A stretch of 19,747 nt of DNA from an uncultured Clostridia bacterium (GCA_949289625.1 CASEPH010000038.1:1-19747), one strand, 5' to 3'; shown: positions 7,596-14,837, numbered from the stretch's first letter. Numbers and translations: made by a program. The notes: generated by a model not told the origin, from the sequence alone.

Positions 7596-9116
7596 TCATT
7601 TCAGCTTGGGATCCAAGGCATCTCGTAAGCCGTCACCAAAAAAGTTGAAAGAAAGGACCAGAATAATAATCGCCAGCCCGGGGAAGATTGCCAAATGCGG
7701 GTTTGTCTCTAGATACTGACTGCCGATATTTAAAATATTTCCCCATTCAGGGATATACGGCTCCACGCCGATCCCCAGATAGCTCAAACTGCTGGTAGAC
7801 AGGACGGCAGAACCAATCCCCAAAGTGGCGCGAACAATTACCGGCGCCAGGGAATTCGGAATAATATGCCGGAAAATAATCTTCCAATCGCTGGCCCCAC
7901 AGGAACGCGCCGCCTCTACAAACTCAGCGTTGGCCAGCCCCATGACTGTCGCCCGGACGGTTCGGGCATATACGGCGATCATTCCTATGCTCAGGGCCAG
8001 GATTAGGTTCACCGTATTTGCTCCAAATGCCGCAATAATGGCAATCGCCAATAAGATATCCGGAACCGCATACTGCACATCGAGTATGCGCATAATAATA
8101 TTATCTGTCCGTTTACCAAAGAAGCCGGCCGCAGCTCCGAGAATCCCTCCGACCAACATGGGGAGCGCTGTCACACACAAGCCAACCGAAAGCGAAATTC
8201 TCGCGCCGAAAATAATGCGCGTAAACACACATCGTCCGTAGTTGTCTGTCCCAAACGGATATTCAAGCGACATCGGCTGCAAGATCGCGCTGTAGTCATT
8301 ATCAACTGCGATATCGTAATCAAATGTCAGCGTACTGCAAATGGACAGGGAAAACAAAAACACTACCACCAGCATTCCCACGACCGCCATGTTATTGCGG
8401 AACAAGCGGTCCCATATGTCAATCCATTCTATCGATCTCTCTTGCCCCTGGTGGCGGTAATGAGCAATGATAAGCAGCCCGGCCAGCAGCGCAAAGCCAT
8501 TCCCGCTAATTGCAGAAACAATCAGCAGCGCGGCTACTGGCAGCAACTTTTTATCAACCTTCCCCTCTCTTTCCCAGATATGGATCAGGACGATCGCAAA
8601 CAAATAGAAGATGACAAAAATAACAAGGAGCGTCATCCCCAGCAAAAAATGATTTGCCACAAAATCTTTGAAAAGATTTAGGGAACTGACCAGGATAATC
8701 AAGAAGCTTGTAATAGCCGCATAAACGGTCATGATGTATTCAAGCGGCCGCTCCTTCTTTATCAAGACGAAGCCGGACACTATCGCGAAAACATTGCCAG
8801 TCAACCCAAACGCCCACAAAAGAATCGCCATTAAACGCATGGGTCTCGTGATAGGCTTAGACGCCAGCAAAGCACTTCTGAGCCAGCCCAGGATTAAAAT
8901 TTGAATAATTCCCTCCGCCAAAAACGTCGCTGATAAAATCAGCAGTACCGGAGTTACTTCTCCGGTGATGAAGTTGAAGCCGGACAGGGCAAATATAAGG
9001 GCAAGCGCCAATGTTACGCCGGAGGAAAACGTCAAATTCTTGTATTCTTGGGACTTCCTCAATTTTCTATTTTTGAGCTTTTTTAAATAATCCCGCTTTC
9101 TCTTGTTCTCATCCAT
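7596..9116 (-). CDS. Peptide ABC transporter permease, OppC/DppC type, with an extra six-helix N-terminal domain
   Basis: 506 aa, against about 280-310 for usual DppC/OppC permeases. The family part starts near residue 234 (WDRLFRNNMAVVGMLVV), followed by the periplasmic FGTDNYGRCVFTR loop (288-300). The transmembrane core includes the EAA loop (about 398-421, EFVEAARSCGASDW onward) and a normal C-terminus, GDGLRDALDPKLK. Residues 1-230 are extra: a basic, Lys/Arg-rich N-terminus, then six hydrophobic stretches near 31-50, 55-78, 95-119, 127-148, 156-180 and 191-219. Helices 1-3 and 4-6 look like a tandem repeat: FGLTGNVFAIVSGFVLI (103-119) resembles SAISGNGFALLAGLLII (201-217), followed by similar tails ending in PLEYI and SIEWI. 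I do not recognise this domain. The ATG at 9116 has GAGGG about 7 nt upstream. Confidence 0.92.
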   Translation of the reverse strand: MDENKRKRDYLKKLKNRKLRKSQEYKNLTFSSGVTLALALIFALSGFNFITGEVTPVLLILSATFLAEGIIQILILGWLRSALLASKPITRPMRLMAILLWAFGLTGNVFAIVSGFVLIKKERPLEYIMTVYAAITSFLIILVSSLNLFKDFVANHFLLGMTLLVIFVIFYLFAIVLIHIWEREGKVDKKLLPVAALLIVSAISGNGFALLAGLLIIAHYRHQGQERSIEWIDIWDRLFRNNMAVVGMLVVVFLFSLSICSTLTFDYDIAVDNDYSAILQPMSLEYPFGTDNYGRCVFTRIIFGARISLSVGLCVTALPMLVGGILGAAAGFFGKRTDNIIMRILDVQYAVPDILLAIAIIAAFGANTVNLILALSIGMIAVYARTVRATVMGLANAEFVEAARSCGASDWKIIFRHIIPNSLAPVIVRATLGIGSAVLSTSSLSYLGIGVEPYIPEWGNILNIGSQYLETNPHLAIFPGLAIIILVLSFNFFGDGLRDALDPKLK

Positions 9117-9128
9117 AGCTTAGCCCTC

Positions 9129-10571
9129 TTAATAGTTTTTTAAGGAAGATTTGATTCTCGGATCCAGGAATGCGTAAAGAATATCAACAAAAAGATTGAC
9201 AATGCTGACAGAAATTGCAACGTAGGCCACCCCCGCAAGCACGACGGGAATATCCGGGATAAATTGTTTATCAACAATGTACTTTCCAAGCCCGTTGACA
9301 TTAAAAACTTTTTCCGTTGCCGCAGAACCACCCAGGATCCCGCCGAACTGAAGTCCAATGACCGTAACGATGGGGATCATGGCATTGCCCAAAATGTGGC
9401 GGAACACTACCTGTCTCTCACTGAGCCCTTTCGCTCTGGCTGTAAGGATATAATCTTGATTTTTAACTTCCAGCATAGAGGATCGAGTCATTCTGGCTAT
9501 CGACGCTGACAATGTCGCTCCAAGCACGAGTGCGGGCATAAGAAGAGTAAGCGGATTTGACACATCATACATTGCAGGCAGCCAGCCCAGGCGTATAGAA
9601 AAGTTCAAAATCAAAATCAAGCCTAACCAGAAAGACGGAACAGACAGGCCTAAAAGCGCAAGCAGCATAAAAATGTAATCAAACGCGGAGTACTGCTTCA
9701 TCGACGAGATAATACCCGTGGGAATGGCAATGATAATGGAGATCATTGTGGCCGCAAGGGACAGCCGCAGTGTAATTGGGAACCGACGCCCAATCGACGA
9801 CACGATATCTTCGTTTCCAACATAAGAAATTCCGAGATCGAGTGTAAAGATATCCTTAATGGTGCGCCCCAATTGCACAAGATAGGGCTGATCTAAGCCA
9901 TACAGTCTCTCAAATTCCGCCACTTTCTCCGGGGTTGCGTTCTCCCCCAAAATATTTCTCGCAGGGTCCATCGGAGAGAGGTACAAAATCGTAAATACCA
10001 GCGTAATCACGCCCACTATAACGAAAATCATCATAAAGAGGCGCTCACAAATGTACTTGGCATAGGGTATGGAGAAAATCCAGATCAGGATATACATCGG
10101 GAAAGACGTCACCAGCGAAAATACGAAAAAGGGTCGGCTATCCAGCAGCTCCAAATAGCTGCTTAAAAAGTCAGGCGGACGGATGCCGTCTTTCCGCATC
10201 AGCCGAGCCAATTCTTCATCTACCGCCTGCTGATACTTCCCCGCAGCTATTTTTTCCGCACGGCTGCGCAATTGCGCATCCGACCATTTTTCATGCAAAA
10301 ATTCCGCCTTTGCTTTTTCAGATGCCAAGGCGCGCTCCAGCAATTTGTCCAAAAGGCCCTTGGCTTTTAATTCAGCCTCAACCTCGCTCTTAAGCTGATG
10401 GTACGCTGTAGCACTGGAAAAGAAAATGTGTTTTATGGCTACTGCCAGAGCGTTCGGCAGCCCCAGGACAATCAAAAACAGTCGATACATGGGGCGCTGA
10501 TACATTTTCTTTACATACGTCTTGATACGGGTCCGCACAGGATTTTCCCGCGGGCTGATTATTTCTCCCAT
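9129..10571 (-). CDS. Peptide ABC transporter permease, OppB/DppB type, with an extra N-terminal coiled-coil/TM domain
   Basis: 480 aa, against about 310-340 for usual DppB/OppB permeases. The family part begins near residue 171 (AKYICERLFMMIFVIVGV) and carries the standard YLSPMDPARNILG turn, LGLS.PSFW motif (307-315), EAA loop (QDYILTARAKGL, 372-383), HILGNAMIPIVTVIGLQFG and the final FVDILYAFLDPRIK. The first ~165 residues are extra: a hydrophobic stretch (about 30-52), a charged helical stretch rich in Ala, Glu and Lys (about 56-127) with coiled-coil character, and a second hydrophobic stretch (about 147-168) leading into permease TM1. With two added helices the charged part would lie outside the membrane on one side. 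The ATG at 10571 has GAGGTGA 5 nt upstream. It follows the third M42 homologue by 15 nt and precedes the OppC-like gene by 12 nt. Confidence 0.92.
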   Translation of the reverse strand: MGEIISPRENPVRTRIKTYVKKMYQRPMYRLFLIVLGLPNALAVAIKHIFFSSATAYHQLKSEVEAELKAKGLLDKLLERALASEKAKAEFLHEKWSDAQLRSRAEKIAAGKYQQAVDEELARLMRKDGIRPPDFLSSYLELLDSRPFFVFSLVTSFPMYILIWIFSIPYAKYICERLFMMIFVIVGVITLVFTILYLSPMDPARNILGENATPEKVAEFERLYGLDQPYLVQLGRTIKDIFTLDLGISYVGNEDIVSSIGRRFPITLRLSLAATMISIIIAIPTGIISSMKQYSAFDYIFMLLALLGLSVPSFWLGLILILNFSIRLGWLPAMYDVSNPLTLLMPALVLGATLSASIARMTRSSMLEVKNQDYILTARAKGLSERQVVFRHILGNAMIPIVTVIGLQFGGILGGSAATEKVFNVNGLGKYIVDKQFIPDIPVVLAGVAYVAISVSIVNLFVDILYAFLDPRIKSSLKNY

Positions 10572-10586
10572 TTTGTCACCTCAAAA

Positions 10587-11564
10587 TCAAGTGCTAAATC
10601 CACTGCTATGGTACACGGCCGGCAGGCCCTCCATGGTCTCCATTATGCTGTCAACATCCTGCATCATCGTATGTAACAGCTGCCGTGCATACGTCAAATC
10701 AGTTTTGGAAATCCGCCCCTGTTCTTCCGGGACATCTATGCCGCCAATCACGACTCCGCAATGGCCATACTGCGCATGAGAAAGCCCCGTAACCGTCAGC
10801 TCTTCCAGTTCATATTGATACGGGATATTTCCGCTACGGCATATCTTTCGAATGATATCCAGCAGGCGCGCGTCCGTTGACGCATACCGCTCTCGCAATT
10901 TTATCGCCGGACCATTCTCCCGTTGGACCGCCACGCCTGTCACTTCCTGTTTGTCCACAGGGGCACTGCCTACTCTAACGGCCAAGGTGCAGTCTGTCTC
11001 GTTTGCCATCAACTCTGCTACCTTGGGATTATGACCTTCTTGCGCGAGGAAAACAAAAGTGACTTCTCTCTCAACCGAAGGCATATTCTGCAATAGCTCC
11101 ATCAGCAGCCAAGCACCGACGCGATCACTTAAGGCGCCGCAGTATATATTCCCCTCATCCTGGCTCCAGCTAGGACGTTGGGTGAGCTTAATTCCCGTTT
11201 CAATATTCTTTTCTTCCTTCAATTGCAGCGTCCCGTTCTCAAATCGGACCTGCGCAGACGCCTCTTTTCCGTCTCCGACTTCCAAATCCGCTAAAGTTTC
11301 GGGAGCCTTTTGGGTCCCCACCGCCCGCAGTTTCCATGAACCGTCAGAACATTTGCCCTCCACCAACAGGGTCGGCTGGGAAAGACTTGCAAATATCAAA
11401 AAGCCCGGCTTTTTCCCCTCTTTCTGAACAATTAGGCTGCCCACAGGATCCAATTTTACCGAAAACCCCTGCGGTATCTTCTCTCGGATCAACTCAATTG
11501 CTCTATACTCATCACCCAATGGAGCGGGACATAAACACAACTGGGCTAAACTCTGCAGATCCAA
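10587..11564 (-). CDS. M42-like protein lacking nearly all metal ligands (putative pseudopeptidase B)
   Basis: 325 aa from a TTG at 11564, chosen because GGGGGA lies 7 nt upstream and the protein then starts (DLQSLAQLC) where M42 proteins normally start. The fold is recognisable from the N-terminal helix, SLIVQKEGKKPGFL, LSDRVGAWLLMELL and the overall length. At the active-site positions AHMDE is replaced by ASLSQ (S60, S62), LDDR by LSDR (S146), QEE by AQE (Q175, E176), FDVG by VRVG (R197), GTDA by GLSH (S262), and the C-terminal His by no His. It should not bind the two metals or cleave peptides. The frame is open and has a good ribosome site 13 nt after the preceding gene, so it looks selected and not decaying. 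It might be a structural partner of the active M42 proteins, a peptide-binding or regulatory subunit, or an adaptor to the permeases encoded next. Confidence 0.8.
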   Translation of the reverse strand: MDLQSLAQLCLCPAPLGDEYRAIELIREKIPQGFSVKLDPVGSLIVQKEGKKPGFLIFASLSQPTLLVEGKCSDGSWKLRAVGTQKAPETLADLEVGDGKEASAQVRFENGTLQLKEEKNIETGIKLTQRPSWSQDEGNIYCGALSDRVGAWLLMELLQNMPSVEREVTFVFLAQEGHNPKVAELMANETDCTLAVRVGSAPVDKQEVTGVAVQRENGPAIKLRERYASTDARLLDIIRKICRSGNIPYQYELEELTVTGLSHAQYGHCGVVIGGIDVPEEQGRISKTDLTYARQLLHTMMQDVDSIMETMEGLPAVYHSSGFST

Positions 11565-11577
11565 TCTATATTCCCCC

Positions 11578-12582
11578 TTACGTATGCTCCGCAATGAGTC
11601 TCATCATCGCAATCGTATCCGCTAAATCGCTTTTATTCACCACACCAGCTGCAGACGAAGGGTGCCTGCAAGGAACCAACAGCGATATTGGCACCGCGCC
11701 AGTGCTGCACAAGGTCGCCGCGCCGGCCAAAGCGACCTCTTCATTAAATAAAATGGGGCGATGGTGAATTCCAGCGGCTTCTGCCATATCGCACAATTTG
11801 TTCACTAAATCGCGAGAATACGCAATTCCCGCATCCATCTGCGAAATGCACACCCCTTGGCCGAGCTCAACACAGCCCTCCCCCCACACGCTTCCGGGAC
11901 AGTCTGCCGACGCCACCGTTCCAACCGAAATCACAAAATCTGGCTCTTGTGTATAAACAGCCACTTCAATTCCCCGCAGCCCGACTTCATACATCGTCGT
12001 AAACGCTACGTCAAATGACATCTTTGGAGGATCCCGAAGTAATTCCAGCAGCGCATAGCATCCTACGCGGCTTTTCATCGCCTTTCCTTTATACTTGTCG
12101 TCGCCAAAATTCAGAAAAGGGCTGTCAAACACCGCGTAATCGCCGATCCGGACCTTTTGAAGCGCCTCTTCACGACTACTGACGCCAATATCGATATGCT
12201 GATGCGTTGCCGACGCATTCTTACATTCCTGGCTGATCTTCATCATATGATACGGCGCAAACCCCACGACCCCTTTAACCTCGCGTCCAATACAGACCGT
12301 TCTTCCAGAAAGCTGCCGCGGGACGCCAATACTCCCGATCGTTTTGAAGCGCAAAAAGCCGTCTTCCGTAATATCGTAGATCATAATGGCTGGCTCATCC
12401 ATATGGGCAACCCAAAGAAGTTTTGAAGCCGGCCTCTCCCCATCATGATGGACAATGACATTGCCGATACTGTCCACCTGATAGGAATATCCCATATTGA
12501 TCAGTTCATCAATAATTCTTTGGCGAACTTCCTGCTCATCGCCAGGGGCACCGCTGCATTCACACAACTCTTTTAATAACAC
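11578..12582 (-). CDS. M42-like protein with a partly lost metal site (putative pseudopeptidase A)
   Basis: 334 aa from a GTG at 12582, chosen because GGGAGGG lies 6 nt upstream and the protein then begins VLLKELCECSGAPGDE, the usual M42 N-terminus. The start overlaps the end of the previous gene by 10 nt. M42 features are clear: VAHMDEPAIMI (H60, D62 kept), KSRVGC, YEVGLRG, and an N- and C-terminal fold of normal length. Yet the bridging Asp position reads KS (170-171) in place of DD, the catalytic base Glu is Tyr198 (E199 kept), the FDVG Asp is Ser219, GTDA reads AGAA, and the last His ligand is Ser309. With two or three of five ligands and the base missing, it is unlikely to be an active aminopeptidase of the usual kind. 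A different reaction or a structural role in a mixed M42 particle are alternatives. Confidence 0.82.
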   Translation of the reverse strand: MLLKELCECSGAPGDEQEVRQRIIDELINMGYSYQVDSIGNVIVHHDGERPASKLLWVAHMDEPAIMIYDITEDGFLRFKTIGSIGVPRQLSGRTVCIGREVKGVVGFAPYHMMKISQECKNASATHQHIDIGVSSREEALQKVRIGDYAVFDSPFLNFGDDKYKGKAMKSRVGCYALLELLRDPPKMSFDVAFTTMYEVGLRGIEVAVYTQEPDFVISVGTVASADCPGSVWGEGCVELGQGVCISQMDAGIAYSRDLVNKLCDMAEAAGIHHRPILFNEEVALAGAATLCSTGAVPISLLVPCRHPSSAAGVVNKSDLADTIAMMRLIAEHT

Positions 12583-13610
12583 AACAAGCCCTCCCAATTT
12601 TCCTGATCTATTGCAGAAATCATATGGGCCACAGCCTTGCCAATGCCCTCGATATCCCGAACGCTGCCAACTTCTACCCCCGTGTGCATATATCGAAGCG
12701 GGATCGAAATCAACAAAACCGGAACGCCGTCCCGATTCGTCTGAATACTCTCCGCGTCCGTTCCGCTAGCCGCAGGCGTTGGCTCCAATTGATAGGTAAT
12801 ATCAAACTTTTCGCAGATTTCCACAAATTTCTTGACCAATCCGGGATGAAATCTCCCACCGATAGCCAATGCAGGGCCGCCCCCTACCGTCAGCATTTCA
12901 TTCCGGGGCAGGTCTGCCGCCCATCCATGGCCGACGTCAAAAGCGAACGCTATGTCTGGATGGATTTGATAGGTCGCAATCTGCCCCCCTAATCCCGGTC
13001 CCTCCTCCTGCACCGCAGCCGCATAATAAATCGTACTCGTATGCGGCAGCTTCTCCAACTCCGCCGCTGCCGCCAACATAACCGCCACTCCCGCCTTATC
13101 GTCCAGTCCGCGGGCGCAGATCACATCGTCATTCATCATAAAAGGCTCCCGCCGAAGCAATGCCACATCACCCGGCTGAACCAAATCCCGAAGCGTCTCC
13201 TCGGGCATTCCAGTATCGATATACAGCCAATCCGTTCTCAGGTTGACAATATCTTTCTCCGGCTGCGGTCGATCCTGGCGGGCACATATAACCCCCGGAA
13301 TTTGCCGCTTTCCGTAAATAACAACATCCTGAAATTCCAAAAACAGCGTATTATAGTAACCAATTGGAGAAAAGCGCAAAAAGCCCCCCGGCAGCACCTC
13401 TGTAATCATAAAGCCCAATTCGTCTACATGAGCTTCCAACATGACGCTGCGGGGAGCCGTTCCTCTCTTCTTGAAAATATAGCTGCCGCGGTTATCTCTT
13501 TCATATGTATCTGAAAAAGGCGCAAAGTAGCCCGGCAAAAATTCCGGCGTCATCTGCTCAAATCCAGAAACAAACGGTTTACTGCAATACTGCAGCAAGA
13601 AGTCTTTCAC
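12573..13610 (-). CDS. M42 family metallo-aminopeptidase, catalytically intact, first gene of the operon
   Basis: About 345 aa from a GTG at 13610; a TTG one codon earlier (13613) also fits the ribosome site GGGGGGA. The GTG overlaps the stop of a possible 14-codon leader ORF as GTGA, which favours it. Numbering from the TTG, the complete M42 site is visible: EAHVDELGFMI (H62, D64), GLDDKAG (D171/D172), AVQEEGPGLGG (E203 base, E204 ligand), AFDVGHG (D226), ASGTDAES (D286) and LRYMHTGVE (H310). It is therefore expected to be an active dinuclear aminopeptidase forming TET-type dodecamers in the cytosol. It overlaps the start of pseudopeptidase A by 10 nt. As the promoter-proximal gene it should be the best transcribed and could be the active partner of the two degenerate homologues that follow. 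Confidence 0.92.
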   Translation of the reverse strand: MKDFLLQYCSKPFVSGFEQMTPEFLPGYFAPFSDTYERDNRGSYIFKKRGTAPRSVMLEAHVDELGFMITEVLPGGFLRFSPIGYYNTLFLEFQDVVIYGKRQIPGVICARQDRPQPEKDIVNLRTDWLYIDTGMPEETLRDLVQPGDVALLRREPFMMNDDVICARGLDDKAGVAVMLAAAAELEKLPHTSTIYYAAAVQEEGPGLGGQIATYQIHPDIAFAFDVGHGWAADLPRNEMLTVGGGPALAIGGRFHPGLVKKFVEICEKFDITYQLEPTPAASGTDAESIQTNRDGVPVLLISIPLRYMHTGVEVGSVRDIEGIGKAVAHMISAIDQENWEGLLCY

Positions 13611-13651
13611 CAAATTAATCCCCCCACTTTACACACGTCTCGTAACAGCAT
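13607..13651 (-). CDS. Possible 14-residue leader peptide coupled to the operon's first gene
   Basis: An ATG at 13651 opens a 14-codon frame, MLLRDVCKVGGLIW, whose TGA overlaps the GTG start of the first M42 gene in a 4-nt GTGA overlap. The ribosome site is weak (GAGAGG about 12 nt upstream). It lies within the inferred ~135-nt 5' leader of the operon. Short frames arise by chance, so only the exact overlap supports it; translational coupling is the most it may do. Confidence 0.25.
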   Translation of the reverse strand: MLLRDVCKVGGLIW

Positions 13652-13752
13652 CGCCGCGCAAAACCTCTCGCGCCACACCACTCCGCAACAACGCAAAAAT
13701 TGACTAAGAATTCACCAGTCTTCTTTTCTTCTTTTGACTATTTTTCTTTTTG

Positions 13753-13781
13753 ATTATACATGATACCTGTAGGCATGTCAA
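13753..13781 (-). promoter_or_regulatory. Sigma-A promoter of the peptide-uptake operon
   Basis: On the minus strand, TTGACA (13781-13776) and TATAAT (13758-13753) are separated by exactly 17 nt, a perfect consensus. Transcription should start near 13746 and give a leader of about 135 nt before the first M42 gene. A perfect consensus suggests that control is by repression or nutrient regulators, not by weak basal activity. The spacer is CATG-rich but has no clear long palindrome. Confidence 0.75.
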
Positions 13782-13909
13782 CCCTGTATGTTACTATTTT
13801 TCATTCTATGTGCAGTTCAGTTTTACTTTTCTCTGTTTTTGTGAAAAATTTTCGTGGTTTTTTATCATAAAATCTTGTCGCATTAATTTTTTTGATTTTA
13901 GTGAAGAAT

Positions 13910-13938
13910 TTGACATTTCCGATTTCAAATGTTATAAA
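13910..13938 (+). promoter_or_regulatory. Sigma-A promoter of the YheO/DauR-like regulator
   Basis: TTGACA (13910-13915), a 17-nt spacer and TATAAA (13933-13938) lead to a start near 13945 and a leader of about 85 nt. With the opposing promoter at 13753-13781, the two face away from each other across about 130 bases of very A+T-rich DNA (13782-13909), with several A/T tracts that could bind regulators. No gene is seen in 13652-14029. Confidence 0.65.
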
Positions 13939-13946
13939 TAGTTTAA

Positions 13947-13963
13947 ATGCAATGCCTTTGCAT
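13947..13963. promoter_or_regulatory. Inverted repeat just after the regulator's transcription start, candidate operator
   Basis: ATGCAA (13947-13952) and TTGCAT (13958-13963) form a perfect 6-bp inverted repeat with a 5-nt centre, directly downstream of the -10 box. Its position suits autorepression, but the short arms could occur by chance. Confidence 0.3.
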
Positions 13964-14029
13964 CTGCCTGGAATTATTTTGGGAGAGCATATTTCGTTTT
14001 TTGCCCAAAAATACATAGGGGGTAATCAC

Positions 14030-14686
14030 ATGGAATCATCAGTCGGGTTAACTTTAACAGAAACGGATCGGTGTATTCTCGAATCCTATATCCCAGTCGT
14101 TCAGGGTCTCTCCCAATACCTTGGATCTGGATATGAGATCGTTCTGCACTCTCTTGAGAATTTGAACAACTCTGTTATTTGCATCATGAACGGCCATTAT
14201 ACCGGCAGGAACGTGGGCTCTCCCGTTACTGATTTTGCGCTTGAAATGTTGGAGCGAATACAAGCAAAAAAGGAAAACCCATATATCACTTATTTCACCG
14301 AGAACAAAAATCGAGAGCCTACTCGCTCCTCTACGATTGCCATTTATGGGGAAAACCATCGCATTATAGGCTTAATTTGCATTAACTTCTATCTAAACCT
14401 TCCCTTGGCCACGTTTGTGAGGGAAAATTACAGCACGGAAAATACCAGCTTCTTTTCTGAAACTTTTGCAGAAAATTCTCGTGAGATCATTGAAAATCAG
14501 GTCGCAAAAATCCGGGATGACGTATTTTCTGACAAATCAATTCCGTTGAACAATAAAAATCGGGAAATTATCTCCCGATTACATCGATGCGGAGTGTTCT
14601 CTCTGAAAGATTCTGTTGTACTCGTAGCAGAACTTCTCTCCATCTCGAAAAATACGGTTTATCTCCATTTGCGCAACGTCGTATAG
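14030..14686 (+). CDS. YheO/DauR-like PAS-HTH transcriptional regulator
   Basis: 218 aa from the ATG at 14030, chosen because AGGGGG (14017-14022) is 7 nt upstream; in-frame codons upstream have no ribosome site. Residues about 14-125 are the YheO-type PAS-like domain, with the hallmark stretch HSLENLNNSVI (40-50) and NGHYTGRNVGSP.TDFAL (54-71). Residues about 176-218 form a C-terminal HTH (IISRLHRCGVFSLKDSV, then AELLSISKNTVYLHLRNV). Characterised relatives include DauR, a regulator of D-arginine catabolism in Pseudomonas. Divergent position next to the long operon and a shared control region make it the likely regulator of both. The PAS domain probably senses a small metabolite, perhaps an amino acid released by the pathway. 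Its base composition matches the operon, not the G+C-rich genes downstream. Confidence 0.9.
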   Translation: MESSVGLTLTETDRCILESYIPVVQGLSQYLGSGYEIVLHSLENLNNSVICIMNGHYTGRNVGSPVTDFALEMLERIQAKKENPYITYFTENKNREPTRSSTIAIYGENHRIIGLICINFYLNLPLATFVRENYSTENTSFFSETFAENSREIIENQVAKIRDDVFSDKSIPLNNKNREIISRLHRCGVFSLKDSVVLVAELLSISKNTVYLHLRNVV

Positions 14687-14699
14687 GTTTCCCCCGGCG

Positions 14700-14717
14700 G
14701 CGCCGCTACAGCGGCGC
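14700..14717 (+). other. Short G+C-rich hairpin after the regulator gene
   Basis: GCGCCGCT (14700-14707) and AGCGGCGC (14710-14717) are exact inverted arms, realistically a 7-bp stem with a TACA loop. It lies 13 nt after the regulator stop. The tail TCGTCCCTT is not a T run, so it is at best a weak terminator; a stronger one follows at 14799. Confidence 0.4.
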
Positions 14718-14798
14718 TCGTCCCTTAACCTCCTTTTCAAATGATGATTGATCCAGCTTTTGCGGGTAACTTCTCCGATCCGCTATAGTTACCCAGCG

Positions 14799-14837
14799 AA
14801 AAGTCCCGGCACCGCCATGTGGCGCCGGGACTTTTTT
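14799..14837 (+). terminator. Rho-independent terminator between the regulator and the MarR operon
   Basis: AAAAGTCCCGGC (14799-14810) pairs perfectly with GCCGGGACTTTT (14824-14835), followed by T residues to 14837. It closes transcription from the regulator before the G+C-rich MarR-ABC operon. The A run on the left arm gives some activity on the opposite strand. Bases 14838-14950 show no gene. Confidence 0.88.

Noticed and set aside
10587..12582. Degenerate M42 genes as ordinary pseudogenes
   Set aside because: No frameshift or stop, normal length, good ribosome sites and tight spacing argue for maintained genes; only the active sites are changed.
10587..13610. Tandem M42 genes as an assembly duplication
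   Set aside because: The three proteins differ widely in sequence and the differences fall in conserved motifs, so they are old paralogues.
13947..14017. Short Cys-rich frame in the leader of the regulator gene
   Set aside because: No ribosome site, and its ATG lies almost at the inferred transcription start; chance frame is more likely.
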